44,588 nucleotides of DNA from Ruminococcus sp. Lineage in GTDB: Bacteria > Bacillota > Clostridia > Oscillospirales > Ruminococcaceae. Within the stretch, counting starts at the first letter, position 1; each line of letters opens with the position of its first letter. The stretch is from the NCBI GenBank assembly GCA_014799785.1, contig JAAVHI010000032.1, positions 1 through 44,588 on the forward strand, given 5' to 3'. Of this stretch, positions 1-6,670 are shown piece after piece. The position numbers were made by a program, and so were the translations under genes. A model generated the notes under the pieces. That model was given only the letters and a program-made list of their open reading frames with translations, was not told where the DNA came from and ran no database searches.

Positions 1-480
1 AAATAGCAAATCAGATAAAAGATGAAATATTAAGCGATTATGGTACTGCTGAAATTGCTTTGCGGTATGCAATGGCACTTGTCAATGCGACTGACAAAAT
101 GTCCAATGCTGATGACATATTGAAAATAGCAAATCAGATAAAAGATGAAATATTAAGCGATTATGGTACTGCTGAAATTGCTGAACAGTATGCAAGTGTA
201 CTTGTCAATGCGACTTACAAAATGTCCAATGCTGATGACATATTGAAAATAGCAAATCAGATAAAGGCTGAAATATTAAGTGATTATGGTACTGCTGAAA
301 TTACTGAAACATATGCAATGACACTTGTCAATGCGACTTACAAAATGTCCAATGCTGATGACATATTGAAAATAGCTAACCAGATAAAAGATGAAATATT
401 AAGTGATTATGGTACTGCTGAAATTGCTAAACAGTATGCAACGGCGCTTGACAATGCAACTGCCAAAATGTCAGACGATG
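1..480 (+). repeat. 123-bp tandem coding repeats, about four copies
   Basis: The block beginning GATGACATATTGAAAATAGC recurs at positions 111, 234 and 357, exactly 123 bp apart, and a partial copy starts at the window edge. The copies are nearly identical at DNA level, including synonymous positions, which indicates recent amplification or homogenisation. The unit is a multiple of three, so copy-number change keeps the reading frame. Copies differ mainly in a few codons near the end of each unit. Confidence 0.9.
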
Positions 481-491
481 ATAAAAAGTGA
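1..491 (+). CDS. Repeat-rich protein, C-terminal part (5' end outside window)
   Basis: The frame starting at base 3 is open from the left edge to the TGA at 489-491, so the gene begins upstream of the window. The visible ~162 residues consist of a 41-residue unit repeated about four times with few changes (core KMSNADDILKIANQIK, then EILSDYGTAEI and a variable Ala/Tyr/Leu-Val-Asn segment). The period is 123 bp. The pattern of small residues and amphipathic helices resembles a TPR-like helical repeat, but I do not recognise a named family. There is no signal or membrane segment in the visible part. It converges on the phage holin, with a terminator between them. Whether it is a host gene or phage cargo cannot be decided here. 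Confidence 0.7.
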   Translation, partial: IANQIKDEILSDYGTAEIALRYAMALVNATDKMSNADDILKIANQIKDEILSDYGTAEIAEQYASVLVNATYKMSNADDILKIANQIKAEILSDYGTAEITETYAMTLVNATYKMSNADDILKIANQIKDEILSDYGTAEIAKQYATALDNATAKMSDDDKK

Positions 492-513
492 CTGAAATTC
501 CATAAGTAAAAGC

Positions 514-546
514 ATATCCCCGCAGGTAAGTTTCCTGCGGGGATAT
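514..546. terminator. Bidirectional intrinsic terminator
   Basis: A perfect 13-bp inverted repeat (ATATCCCCGCAGG and its complement) with a 7-nt loop lies between the convergent repeat gene (ends 491, plus) and the holin gene (ends 551, minus). AT-rich, T-containing tails follow on both sides. It closes the late operon of the prophage. Confidence 0.85.
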
Positions 547-550
547 AACT

Positions 551-943
551 TTATTTCTCCTTATTTTTAACCTGCTCCAACACATCAAGCAACTTGGGCG
601 GATACGGCAAGCCCAGTTTTCCTGTATTCTCCAGCAAAGATATAACCTCATTCGCTGCGTAGAAAATAATCGTAATATTTCTCAGACCAGCACCGCAGCC
701 AATAATCTGAACGTCAAGCACGTTGGCAACCGCAACAACGATCAGCATAAGGATTTTCTTTGCGATACCCTTTGCGCCGACCTCACTGGAAAGCTGCTTT
801 TTCACGATCGCAACGATAACGCCTGTTATGTAGTCCGCGATAATCAGCATAAGCAAGGCTTTGTACAAACCGTCGAACTCTCCGATAAGAAACCCCGCAA
901 CGCCGATAATACCGCTGATAATGCTTTTTAAAACGTTGCTCAT
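551..943 (-). CDS. Phage holin (toxin secretion/phage lysis holin family)
   Basis: This 130-residue protein forms the holin that permeabilises the membrane at the end of the lytic cycle so that the amidase encoded just upstream can reach the wall. It has three to four hydrophobic segments: residues ~5-22, ~28-47 (ALLMLIIADYITGVIVAI), ~63-83 and ~85-105. The motif ADYITGVIVA followed by a short basic linker and a second pair of helices is typical of the Phage_holin_4 (TIGR01593-type) family. The length is normal. It follows the amidase gene after 11 bases, which is the usual lysis-cassette arrangement, and it is the last gene of the late operon. The ATG at 943 has a good upstream AGGAGGTGCT. 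Confidence 0.9.
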   Translation of the reverse strand: MSNVLKSIISGIIGVAGFLIGEFDGLYKALLMLIIADYITGVIVAIVKKQLSSEVGAKGIAKKILMLIVVAVANVLDVQIIGCGAGLRNITIIFYAANEVISLLENTGKLGLPYPPKLLDVLEQVKNKEK

Positions 944-954
944 GATAGCACCTC

Positions 955-1653
955 CTAAAACCTTTTTATAAATGCGTCGGGATAATCTTTCTTCACCGTC
1001 TCCAGGTATGCCCGCGCATTGGCTTCACTTGAAAACGCTCCGACCTGAACATAAAATTTATCATCAAGCGCGGGAGAATCCTTACCCATTGCAGCGGCAA
1101 CGTCCTTGCGGAAACCGTCCATAGTGTATGCCATTCCCAGACCGTTCCAAAGATGTTCGGGGTCTCCGTGGTTGGAAGCAATACCACGCTTGTGTCCCTC
1201 GCAATGGCTTACGATAACGCCGTCCGCAAGAGGGTCAAAGCCGAATTTTTTACAAAGGTACGCAAACAGCTCCACAGCGGAATTGTAAGCCGTTTCGCAA
1301 TTTTTACGCGCCGTAGTCAGGTCGGAACAAGTAAACGTTGCTCCCTGTATGTACTTGATACAAGCAGGCTCTCCCATTTCAACGCCGATATGGGTGTCGT
1401 TGGACGTGCCGCCGCCATGCCAGCCGCGCATAGTCCACGGCAAGAGCTGGATCACCTCTCCATGATTCGCGTCGATAACGCCGTGTACGCATATCTGTCT
1501 ACCGTTAGGCTGAAACGTGTTGAAGCTGTTTGCAAAAACCAACGCCGACGGCTGATTGCACCCCACACTATGGAGCATTAAGCCCTTTGGTGTAAAAGCT
1601 TTCCCCACCTGATAACACTGATTTTTTGTGCAGATTTTTTCAATAATATTCAT
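955..1653 (-). CDS. Endolysin: N-acetylmuramoyl-L-alanine amidase with C-terminal SPOR domain
   Basis: This 232-residue endolysin should cleave the bond between MurNAc and the stem peptide. Residues ~20-170 form an Amidase_2 (PGRP-like) domain: the first zinc-ligand region is LMLHS (His28), the central strand WTMRGWHGGG at ~73-82, and the C-terminal ligand region VIVSHCEGHKRGIASNHG at ~147-163 with His162 and nearby His167. The last ~35 residues (FYVQVGAFSSEANARAYLE onward) start a SPOR domain, the peptidoglycan-binding fold of sporulation and cell-division proteins. SPOR domains normally need about 70 residues, so this one is half-length. There is no signal peptide, consistent with holin-dependent release. 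The stop lies 12 bases upstream of the holin start. Confidence 0.93.
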   Translation of the reverse strand: MNIIEKICTKNQCYQVGKAFTPKGLMLHSVGCNQPSALVFANSFNTFQPNGRQICVHGVIDANHGEVIQLLPWTMRGWHGGGTSNDTHIGVEMGEPACIKYIQGATFTCSDLTTARKNCETAYNSAVELFAYLCKKFGFDPLADGVIVSHCEGHKRGIASNHGDPEHLWNGLGMAYTMDGFRKDVAAAMGKDSPALDDKFYVQVGAFSSEANARAYLETVKKDYPDAFIKRF

Positions 1654-1654
1654 T

Positions 1655-1816
1655 TTAATTTCCCTCCATCATCATTTTAGCAATCTCGTTGTACTCCTCC
1701 TCGGAGATCCTGCCGTTAAGCAGGAAAACGTCCAGCTTGTTCATCATAGCGTTCCGGTCAAGAGTACCTTTCCGCTTCTGAACGTCAATAGCCTTTTTTA
1801 TGATCTCAAAAGTCAT
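1655..1816 (-). CDS. Small XkdX-like phage protein
   Basis: This 53-residue protein starts MTFEIIKKAIDVQKRK and ends in a short segment, LLNGRISEEEYNEI, of the type found in XkdX-like small proteins encoded between tail-fibre and lysis genes of Firmicutes siphophages. It is mostly helical and charged, with no membrane segment. The stop codon overlaps the spacer before the amidase ATG by design: TAA at 1657-1655, then the amidase start at 1653. It is probably translationally coupled to the endolysin. The start is preceded by AGGAGGGTTCGGT. Its molecular role is not known; the family call rests on length, position and the Gly-Arg-Ile-x-Glu-Glu-Glu-Tyr motif. Confidence 0.75.
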   Translation of the reverse strand: MTFEIIKKAIDVQKRKGTLDRNAMMNKLDVFLLNGRISEEEYNEIAKMMMEGN

Positions 1817-1830
1817 ACCGAACCCTCCTT

Positions 1831-2145
1831 TCAGCCAATTCCCAGCTCAATGCACGACAAGCGGTATTCAAAATCCAGATTGATCTCCGCCTGTGAGATA
1901 CCCGACGTTTCCTCGATAGGTTCATCTTCAGATAAATCGGGAACAGCAGCCGAAACGGGATACCCGAAGCTGTCAGTCTCCGCATTGTACTCCATTCCGA
2001 CCTCAACCGCCGCGCCGTCCGTGACGTGCATAAGTTCCGCGATAAAATCCGCGGGATATCTTTCTCCGATCGGAACATCGGGGAACGCGGGGTCAATGTC
2101 GGGAATTACCTCCGCAACAACGCCGCCGTCAAGTCTAACATACAT
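1831..2145 (-). CDS. Phage tail-fibre-associated hypothetical protein
   Basis: This 104-residue acidic protein begins MYVRLDGGVVAEVIPDIDPA and continues with a run of short beta-like segments ending near residue 65 in a Y-x-x-E-T-D-S-F motif. Small proteins of this layout are common between the fibre genes and the XkdX-like gene in Clostridia siphophages. They may assist fibre assembly, but I know of no demonstrated function. The ATG at 2145 is preceded by AGGAGTGGTGTT. The C-terminal 35 residues are Glu/Ser-rich and then helical. It lies 10 bases after the glycine-rich fibre-tip gene and 14 before the next gene, in the same operon. Confidence 0.65.
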   Translation of the reverse strand: MYVRLDGGVVAEVIPDIDPAFPDVPIGERYPADFIAELMHVTDGAAVEVGMEYNAETDSFGYPVSAAVPDLSEDEPIEETSGISQAEINLDFEYRLSCIELGIG

Positions 2146-2155
2146 AACACCACTC

Positions 2156-2821
2156 CTATCCTAAAAATTCGATGTATACAACTCCCGATGTACCTGCTGT
2201 AATAGCATTCGCTATTATCGTAGGATCACTTGTAACCTCGGTAACGCTTGAATCAGCCGCTTTAATATATGTCAAAAGTGAGCTTGCTGTAATGCTCGGT
2301 TTTACAGATGTGCCTACCGTACACGCTACACTTTGATTCAGCGCCAAATCAAATATCCCTATAGTCATGTCGCCGCATTTTCCGGGAACGGCATAAATAT
2401 TTATGCTTGTCGCCGTTGAATCTTTTTTGACATTAATACTATTAATACTGCCGACACCACCGCCCGCGCCGTATCCTAATCCGGAACATCCTAATATTCC
2501 ACCATTCCCGGAAGAAGCATATGGAACGCGAGTACTGCCGAGTATTTCTAACATTACAGGAGTTCCTCCGTAGTTCATACCATCGAAACCACCGTATCCT
2601 CCGCAGGTAGAAATGTAAGCCACGTGACCTGTTGTTCCTCCCGAAGCAGACAATAAGCTGCCAAAGGACGTTGTGCCGCCCGCCGACTGCAATGAGCTTG
2701 TGCCTCGCACACCTGCTGATACGCCTCCGCTTGCGCCGCCTCCAACGCAAACGACTTTCCACGCCCCCGCTTTCGGACACGTCCAAGTTTGTGATGACTT
2801 GATCCAATAAACCTGCTGCAT
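2156..2821 (-). CDS. Glycine-rich tail-fibre/adhesin tip protein
   Basis: This 221-residue protein begins MQQVYWIKSSQTWTCPKAG, the entry into a glycine-rich beta domain like those that cap phage fibres and some secreted adhesins. Residues ~10-130 hold many Gly-Gly and Ser-Gly runs (VCVGGGASGGVSAG, GAGGGVG). A less Gly-rich C-terminal part (~150-221) ends in GVVYIEFLG, a closing strand. Such domains often form polyglycine helices that act as receptor-binding tips, as known for T4-like adhesins; host binding here is inferred. It lies directly after the repeat-bearing fibre gene and is probably the distal part of the same fibre. RBS AAAGGGTGA precedes the ATG. Confidence 0.72.
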   Translation of the reverse strand: MQQVYWIKSSQTWTCPKAGAWKVVCVGGGASGGVSAGVRGTSSLQSAGGTTSFGSLLSASGGTTGHVAYISTCGGYGGFDGMNYGGTPVMLEILGSTRVPYASSGNGGILGCSGLGYGAGGGVGSINSINVKKDSTATSINIYAVPGKCGDMTIGIFDLALNQSVACTVGTSVKPSITASSLLTYIKAADSSVTEVTSDPTIIANAITAGTSGVVYIEFLG

Positions 2822-2836
2822 AAAAAATCACCCTTT

Positions 2837-3613
2837 CTAAAAAATTCTGAATAAGTCGGACGGACGTGCTTGCCGTCTGACCGCGTTTGAAACCGTTTCG
2901 GCTGCACCTGTTTCCGAGGACGGAGTATAGCCCAGTGCTTTTGTGACGTTATCCTTTGTCAGTTCCCCGCGAATTGTTGCGGAGGACTTGTTTTCAACAT
3001 TTCCCAGACCGATGTTATCCGCTGTAATGTTGACCTGACCAATCCTGTAGGACGATTCCGCGCCGCCCTTAACGCCCGTGATACTGTTGACCTGCGCGCC
3101 CTCCGCAATGCCGTCCAGCTTCTTTTTATCGGTGGAGGACATCAAGCCGTTAGCGGACTCCGTAGCCGCACCATAAGTTGTATTTTCGGTGGGCGGAGTG
3201 TACCCCAGTGCTTTGGTGACGTTATCCTTTGTCAGTTCCCCGCGAATATCAGCGGAGGACTTGTTTTCAACGTTATCCAAACCGATCTGGGTCTTAGTGA
3301 CCTTGTGAGGATTATCCTCATTCGACGCATGATTTGCTGCCTCGTCAAGAGCCTCCTGCAAACCCTCAATATTTTCCACAGTATGTCCGTGACTGCCGTC
3401 TACAACGGCAAGTATGCCGTTTTCTTCAACAATGGTTTTGCCGTCAAAAAGCAGTCCGTAATCCTCAAAGGACTTGTCACCCTCAACCGTAACGCCGTTA
3501 ATGCTGGGCTTGTTTTCTAAGAGTGTATAATCGCTGTCAACAACGGTTTTCGGCTTTCCGATATTGCCGCCGATCTTTTGTACAGGCTTGATAGCAGCCT
3601 TAAATCCGCACAA
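2837..3613 (-). CDS. Tail fibre protein with two long internal repeats
   Basis: This 258-residue protein is the probable shaft of the tail fibre. It has two copies of a segment with the core LxNVENKSSAxIRGELTKDN followed by VTKALGYTP (residues ~108-143 and ~203-235). This is the phage tail-fibre repeat also found in collar and side-tail fibres. Between them lies a TESANGLMSSTDKKKLDGIA block, itself a common fibre motif. The start is TTG at 3613, supported by a strong GGAGGTGAT about five bases upstream; a TGA lies three codons before it, so no earlier start is possible. The stop of the preceding gene lies one base away. It should form trimers at the baseplate; this comes from family knowledge. 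Confidence 0.82.
   Translation of the reverse strand: MCGFKAAIKPVQKIGGNIGKPKTVVDSDYTLLENKPSINGVTVEGDKSFEDYGLLFDGKTIVEENGILAVVDGSHGHTVENIEGLQEALDEAANHASNEDNPHKVTKTQIGLDNVENKSSADIRGELTKDNVTKALGYTPPTENTTYGAATESANGLMSSTDKKKLDGIAEGAQVNSITGVKGGAESSYRIGQVNITADNIGLGNVENKSSATIRGELTKDNVTKALGYTPSSETGAAETVSNAVRRQARPSDLFRIF
2921..3283 (-). repeat. Duplicated fibre-coding segment
   Basis: About 75-90 bp around 2921-3010 and 3194-3283 are nearly the same. They share a long identical core around the sequence GACGTTATCCTTTGTCAGTT and encode the two ELTKDNVTKALGYTP units of the tail-fibre gene. The DNA-level identity points to a recent duplication or recombination hot spot within the host-range gene. Confidence 0.8.
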
Positions 3614-3614
3614 A

Positions 3615-3959
3615 TCACATCACCTCCATTTCGCCCAGAGCCGGGAGAACCTGAAACGTGCTTGCAACGACCGCGGTATAAAAATCCTTGCCGCCTATGC
3701 AGACCGCCAGATCGTAAAGATATGTACCCGTCTCGATACCGACGGTATCTTCGGGAGCAAGCTTTATCAGCAGTTCGCCGTTTTCCCCGCAGTCGTCGGG
3801 CATGATGATTTTTTGTATGATCGGATTTTCCCGCATATTGTCCCTGTACTTAACGGTAAAAACCGCATAGTCCTTTTTACCCAGCCTGTACGGTTTGCCC
3901 GACGCGTCCGTCAGCGTGACTTCCAAGTACAGCGTATTTCCGCGCGGAAGCTTTATCAT
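3615..3959 (-). CDS. BppU-like baseplate upper protein N-domain
   Basis: This 114-residue protein (MIKLPRGNTLYLEVTLTDAS...) looks like the small N-terminal domain of lactococcal-type baseplate upper proteins. It is a beta-sandwich module with the pattern: request for a deviation or input, then YAVFTVKYRD, a central Asp-rich turn, GELLIKLAPEDT, TGTYLYDLAV, and the closing strand TFQVLPALG. In BppU the domain anchors receptor-binding proteins to the Dit hexamer. Here it stands alone, next to a fibre gene and directly after another baseplate gene, so it may be an adaptor between them. RBS GGGGGTG precedes the ATG. The family call is moderate; the structural role is inferred from position. Confidence 0.65.
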   Translation of the reverse strand: MIKLPRGNTLYLEVTLTDASGKPYRLGKKDYAVFTVKYRDNMRENPIIQKIIMPDDCGENGELLIKLAPEDTVGIETGTYLYDLAVCIGGKDFYTAVVASTFQVLPALGEMEVM

Positions 3960-3970
3960 GCAAACACCCC

Positions 3971-4645
3971 CTAAATAACCCGGAACATATCCGCAACGCT
4001 GTGACGGCTGCGTTTAAGCATGGCGACGTCCTGCTTTAATTCTTCGTTCGGCATAGTGATTATGATATTTCCGTCTTTAAAAAGCACCGAATCAAGGAAC
4101 ATCTGCCAAGCCACTTCATACGCAAACTGCATTTGTGATATGTATTCGTCCGCGTCGATCTGCTCAATAAGTCCTGCCACAATGCCGCAAACGTCCGCGT
4201 CAAACCGCTTGTCGGCAATGTCGCTCTGCTGTATCTCCGTAACATTGGCACCGACAGTTATTTCCGCCGCGCAAAGATCGTACACGGAGGCTTTGCGGAT
4301 AATATCCGGAGGGACGGGCGTTTCCGCCTCATTTCCCATTATCACCGCAGGATAAATAGACCTCGTTGTCATATCAAGACGTATAACGACCCTGTCGATA
4401 CGCGGATATGTCCCTCCATACTGCAATTTAAGTACGTCCGAACCGTCCGAATAACCCGTATAGCCGTTTATAAAGCAGCTTCCCGCCGCGACCCGAACCG
4501 TAAGCCCGCCCGCCGCCTGAACCTGCATTGAGGTTGCGGGATTGGCATAAACGCCGTTTCCGATAAACTGACGGAAATAGTCCGCCCAGTCCTCCGCGCT
4601 GTATTTGCGGTCGCCCAAATAGCTGTTGAAAAATCCGCTCCGCAT
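3971..4645 (-). CDS. Phage baseplate/structural protein
   Basis: This 224-residue protein starts MRSGFFNSYLGDRKYSAEDW. It belongs to a group of structural proteins often found downstream of the Gp37-like baseplate gene in Clostridia siphophages. An N-terminal DYFRQFIGNGVY segment is followed by beta-rich sequence (LTVRVAAGSCFINGYTGY, ~49-66) typical of phage fibre-head or receptor-binding modules. The last ~40 residues are helical. The start ATG overlaps the stop of the upstream gene (TAATG), so the two are translationally coupled. The exact baseplate position is not evident from sequence. Confidence 0.68.
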   Translation of the reverse strand: MRSGFFNSYLGDRKYSAEDWADYFRQFIGNGVYANPATSMQVQAAGGLTVRVAAGSCFINGYTGYSDGSDVLKLQYGGTYPRIDRVVIRLDMTTRSIYPAVIMGNEAETPVPPDIIRKASVYDLCAAEITVGANVTEIQQSDIADKRFDADVCGIVAGLIEQIDADEYISQMQFAYEVAWQMFLDSVLFKDGNIIITMPNEELKQDVAMLKRSRHSVADMFRVI

Positions 4646-5784
4646 TACTTTTTCACTCCCTTTATCAAGTCAATGACCGTCCGCAGAGCCGCGCCGAATA
4701 CCGCGTCAACACTTTTTGTACCCGCCTCGAAAACCTCCGTGACCTCCTCGATCTGTTTTGGGTAGGACGTGTTCCGTTTGGTATCCTCGATATAAACATA
4801 ATCGCCCAAACGCCACTCGCTGCGGTATCCGTCACCGACCGCCGTCCCCGAAAAGTTTTCGGTGTAAGGCTGGTAATGCTGCTTGCAGATCGCAAGCAAA
4901 TTTTTATGAGTGGTCTCATAGTCAACCTTTTTAATGATTACAGTTATGGGATTTCCCTCATCGTCGTATATGATCTTTTCTTCTTTGACGATCACAGCTT
5001 CGATTTCTTCATAATAATTGGTAAGTTCCAAGCCGTCCAACGCCTGACCGCCGCTGTAGTCCTGACCGCCCAAAGCGGCATAGAGCATATTCCCCTTTGC
5101 GGGATCAAGTTCAGCCTCTTCATCGGTGACGATCGCGCGGCACTCTACCAGATTGCAGCACCCCTCCTCGGAGTAGCTGTATTCGGTGTTACAGAGATTT
5201 CGGTTTTCCTCGGAAAACACCACGTCGGGACGGCTTGTTCCCGAAACTATCCTGCATACCATTTTCTTTTCGTCGGGGTAAAAGTCGATTTTCACGGCGC
5301 GGTTTTCGGTACGGAGCAATGCCCGCGTGTAGTCGCCTAAATTCTTTCCTATAGCCGTATCGCCGCCCCAGTTGTCGTAATCTTCGGTATCGGATATCTC
5401 TACCGACATACCGGGATAGCCGAAAGAGTAGTCACCCTGTATATCTTCAAGGTACATTTTAAGTGTTTCCCGCAGAGACGAGGAATGCCCCTTGTGAGTA
5501 ATAGTCCGCTTGTCAAGCAGTCCCTCCAGAAAAGCACCGGAAACAACAATAAGCCGTTCGCCCTCCTGCGAGGTCTCACCGATAGATTTAATAAAGACCG
5601 TTTCTTCCGCGTCGGGACGGTACAGATACCTGTTTTTCCGCAGCAGCGCGATATTGTTTTCCGTCATGGGAGCGCGAAGCTCAAAGCTTCCGACTTCATA
5701 AAAGCGCGGAGTCCAGACCAGTGACTTAAATTCGTCGATCACTCCAAGTTCATTAAGTTCCGAATCATACACTATCAGATCCAT
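4645..5784 (-). CDS. Siphovirus Gp37-like (ReqiPepy6 type) baseplate protein
   Basis: This 379-residue protein starts MDLIVYDSELNELGVIDEF and matches the pattern of the siphovirus ReqiPepy6 Gp37-like family. That family is a tail-associated or baseplate-hub protein comparable to the Tal N-domain and to gp27-like hubs. The N-terminal half is rich in short strands (FYEVGSFELRAPMTENN, ETVFIKSIGETSQEGERLIV). The C-terminal part carries a conserved WRLGDYVYIED segment (~330-340). It lies directly after Dit with zero spacing, as in many tail modules. It probably closes the tail tube and binds the fibre and baseplate proteins encoded next. No protease or lysozyme motif is visible. Confidence 0.82.
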   Translation of the reverse strand: MDLIVYDSELNELGVIDEFKSLVWTPRFYEVGSFELRAPMTENNIALLRKNRYLYRPDAEETVFIKSIGETSQEGERLIVVSGAFLEGLLDKRTITHKGHSSSLRETLKMYLEDIQGDYSFGYPGMSVEISDTEDYDNWGGDTAIGKNLGDYTRALLRTENRAVKIDFYPDEKKMVCRIVSGTSRPDVVFSEENRNLCNTEYSYSEEGCCNLVECRAIVTDEEAELDPAKGNMLYAALGGQDYSGGQALDGLELTNYYEEIEAVIVKEEKIIYDDEGNPITVIIKKVDYETTHKNLLAICKQHYQPYTENFSGTAVGDGYRSEWRLGDYVYIEDTKRNTSYPKQIEEVTEVFEAGTKSVDAVFGAALRTVIDLIKGVKK

Positions 5785-6660
5785 TTATATCCCTCCGTAT
5801 TTTGTATCAAATTTGCAGACGATATCCACCGCCCGATCGCCGCCGCTGTCAACGCTGTACTTGATAGGATTGTTACCGCAAACGAGCTGAAAGAACTCCG
5901 AACCTTTTGTGCGGCGGCTGAAATAATTCTGACGTACTCCGTTGTGCGTAAACCAAACGCTTCTTTTGCCCTGCTCCGTGCATATCTCCAAGATATCACC
6001 CGCATTCATAGAGACTGAAATCCGGATAAACTGTTCCGTTCGGAGATTTAAAAGTTTTGGATTGGTACAGGGCTGATTTGCTCTTATGATAAACAGCACA
6101 CCGCTTTCGACCGTTCCGCCATTGTAAAGGTCGGTTATCCTCCCGGACCTTATTTCGCCGAACTCCATACCGCTTGCAGGGATACCGATGATAAACTCAA
6201 ACATGGGAATAAGTCCCGCAATAACGACGGAATTATCGCCGCTTTTCCTCCAGTACGGGTCGGGGCATATAAGGGATATCTGCGTTACCATAGGGTATGT
6301 GTTAGGCGGCGTGTTGACCTGCTCCGTTCGGCACTGTATGTATACGTCTATATTTTCCGTAACATAGCGGAGGCGGAGTTCCTTTTTACTGTCAAGCAGG
6401 CTGTTCAGTCGAAGCTTGCTGCGTTCATGCTTCCATTTCGCGCCGATATACCGCACTACAAGGGATATGCCGCGCTGCGAAAGTATGCTGTTTTGATACA
6501 TACTTCCGTCGCGGTCGTACAGCTGCATTGACGATATTTCGGAAGAAAAACCGATACCGTCCGCAGAAACTATCCGTATCTCGACATCATTGTACAGATC
6601 GACCTGCTCCGCCGTTTCTCCGTTTGTGGAGATTTCCGACAAGATCAATTGTCTTTTCAC
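5785..6660 (-). CDS. Distal tail protein (Dit)
   Basis: This 291-residue protein lies immediately downstream of the tape measure, the standard place for Dit, which forms the hexameric ring between tail tube and baseplate. The N-terminal ~130 residues hold the tail-tube-like beta fold (LVVRYIGAKWKHERSKLRLN, then the VYIQCRTEQVNTPPNTYPMV strand). The segment CPDPYWRK (~132-139) is characteristic of the phage tail / Sipho_tail family. The C-terminal galectin-like domain is suggested by alternating strands after residue 160. The start is GTG at 6660, chosen because GGAGGCGGAAT lies just upstream; no ATG with a ribosome-binding site is nearby. Confidence 0.85.
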   Translation of the reverse strand: MKRQLILSEISTNGETAEQVDLYNDVEIRIVSADGIGFSSEISSMQLYDRDGSMYQNSILSQRGISLVVRYIGAKWKHERSKLRLNSLLDSKKELRLRYVTENIDVYIQCRTEQVNTPPNTYPMVTQISLICPDPYWRKSGDNSVVIAGLIPMFEFIIGIPASGMEFGEIRSGRITDLYNGGTVESGVLFIIRANQPCTNPKLLNLRTEQFIRISVSMNAGDILEICTEQGKRSVWFTHNGVRQNYFSRRTKGSEFFQLVCGNNPIKYSVDSGGDRAVDIVCKFDTKYGGI

Positions 6661-6670
6661 ATTCCGCCTC

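Noticed and set aside
1..480. Regularly spaced repeats as a CRISPR array
   Set aside because: The repeats are contiguous 123-bp coding units without unique spacers, and they translate as a repeat protein.
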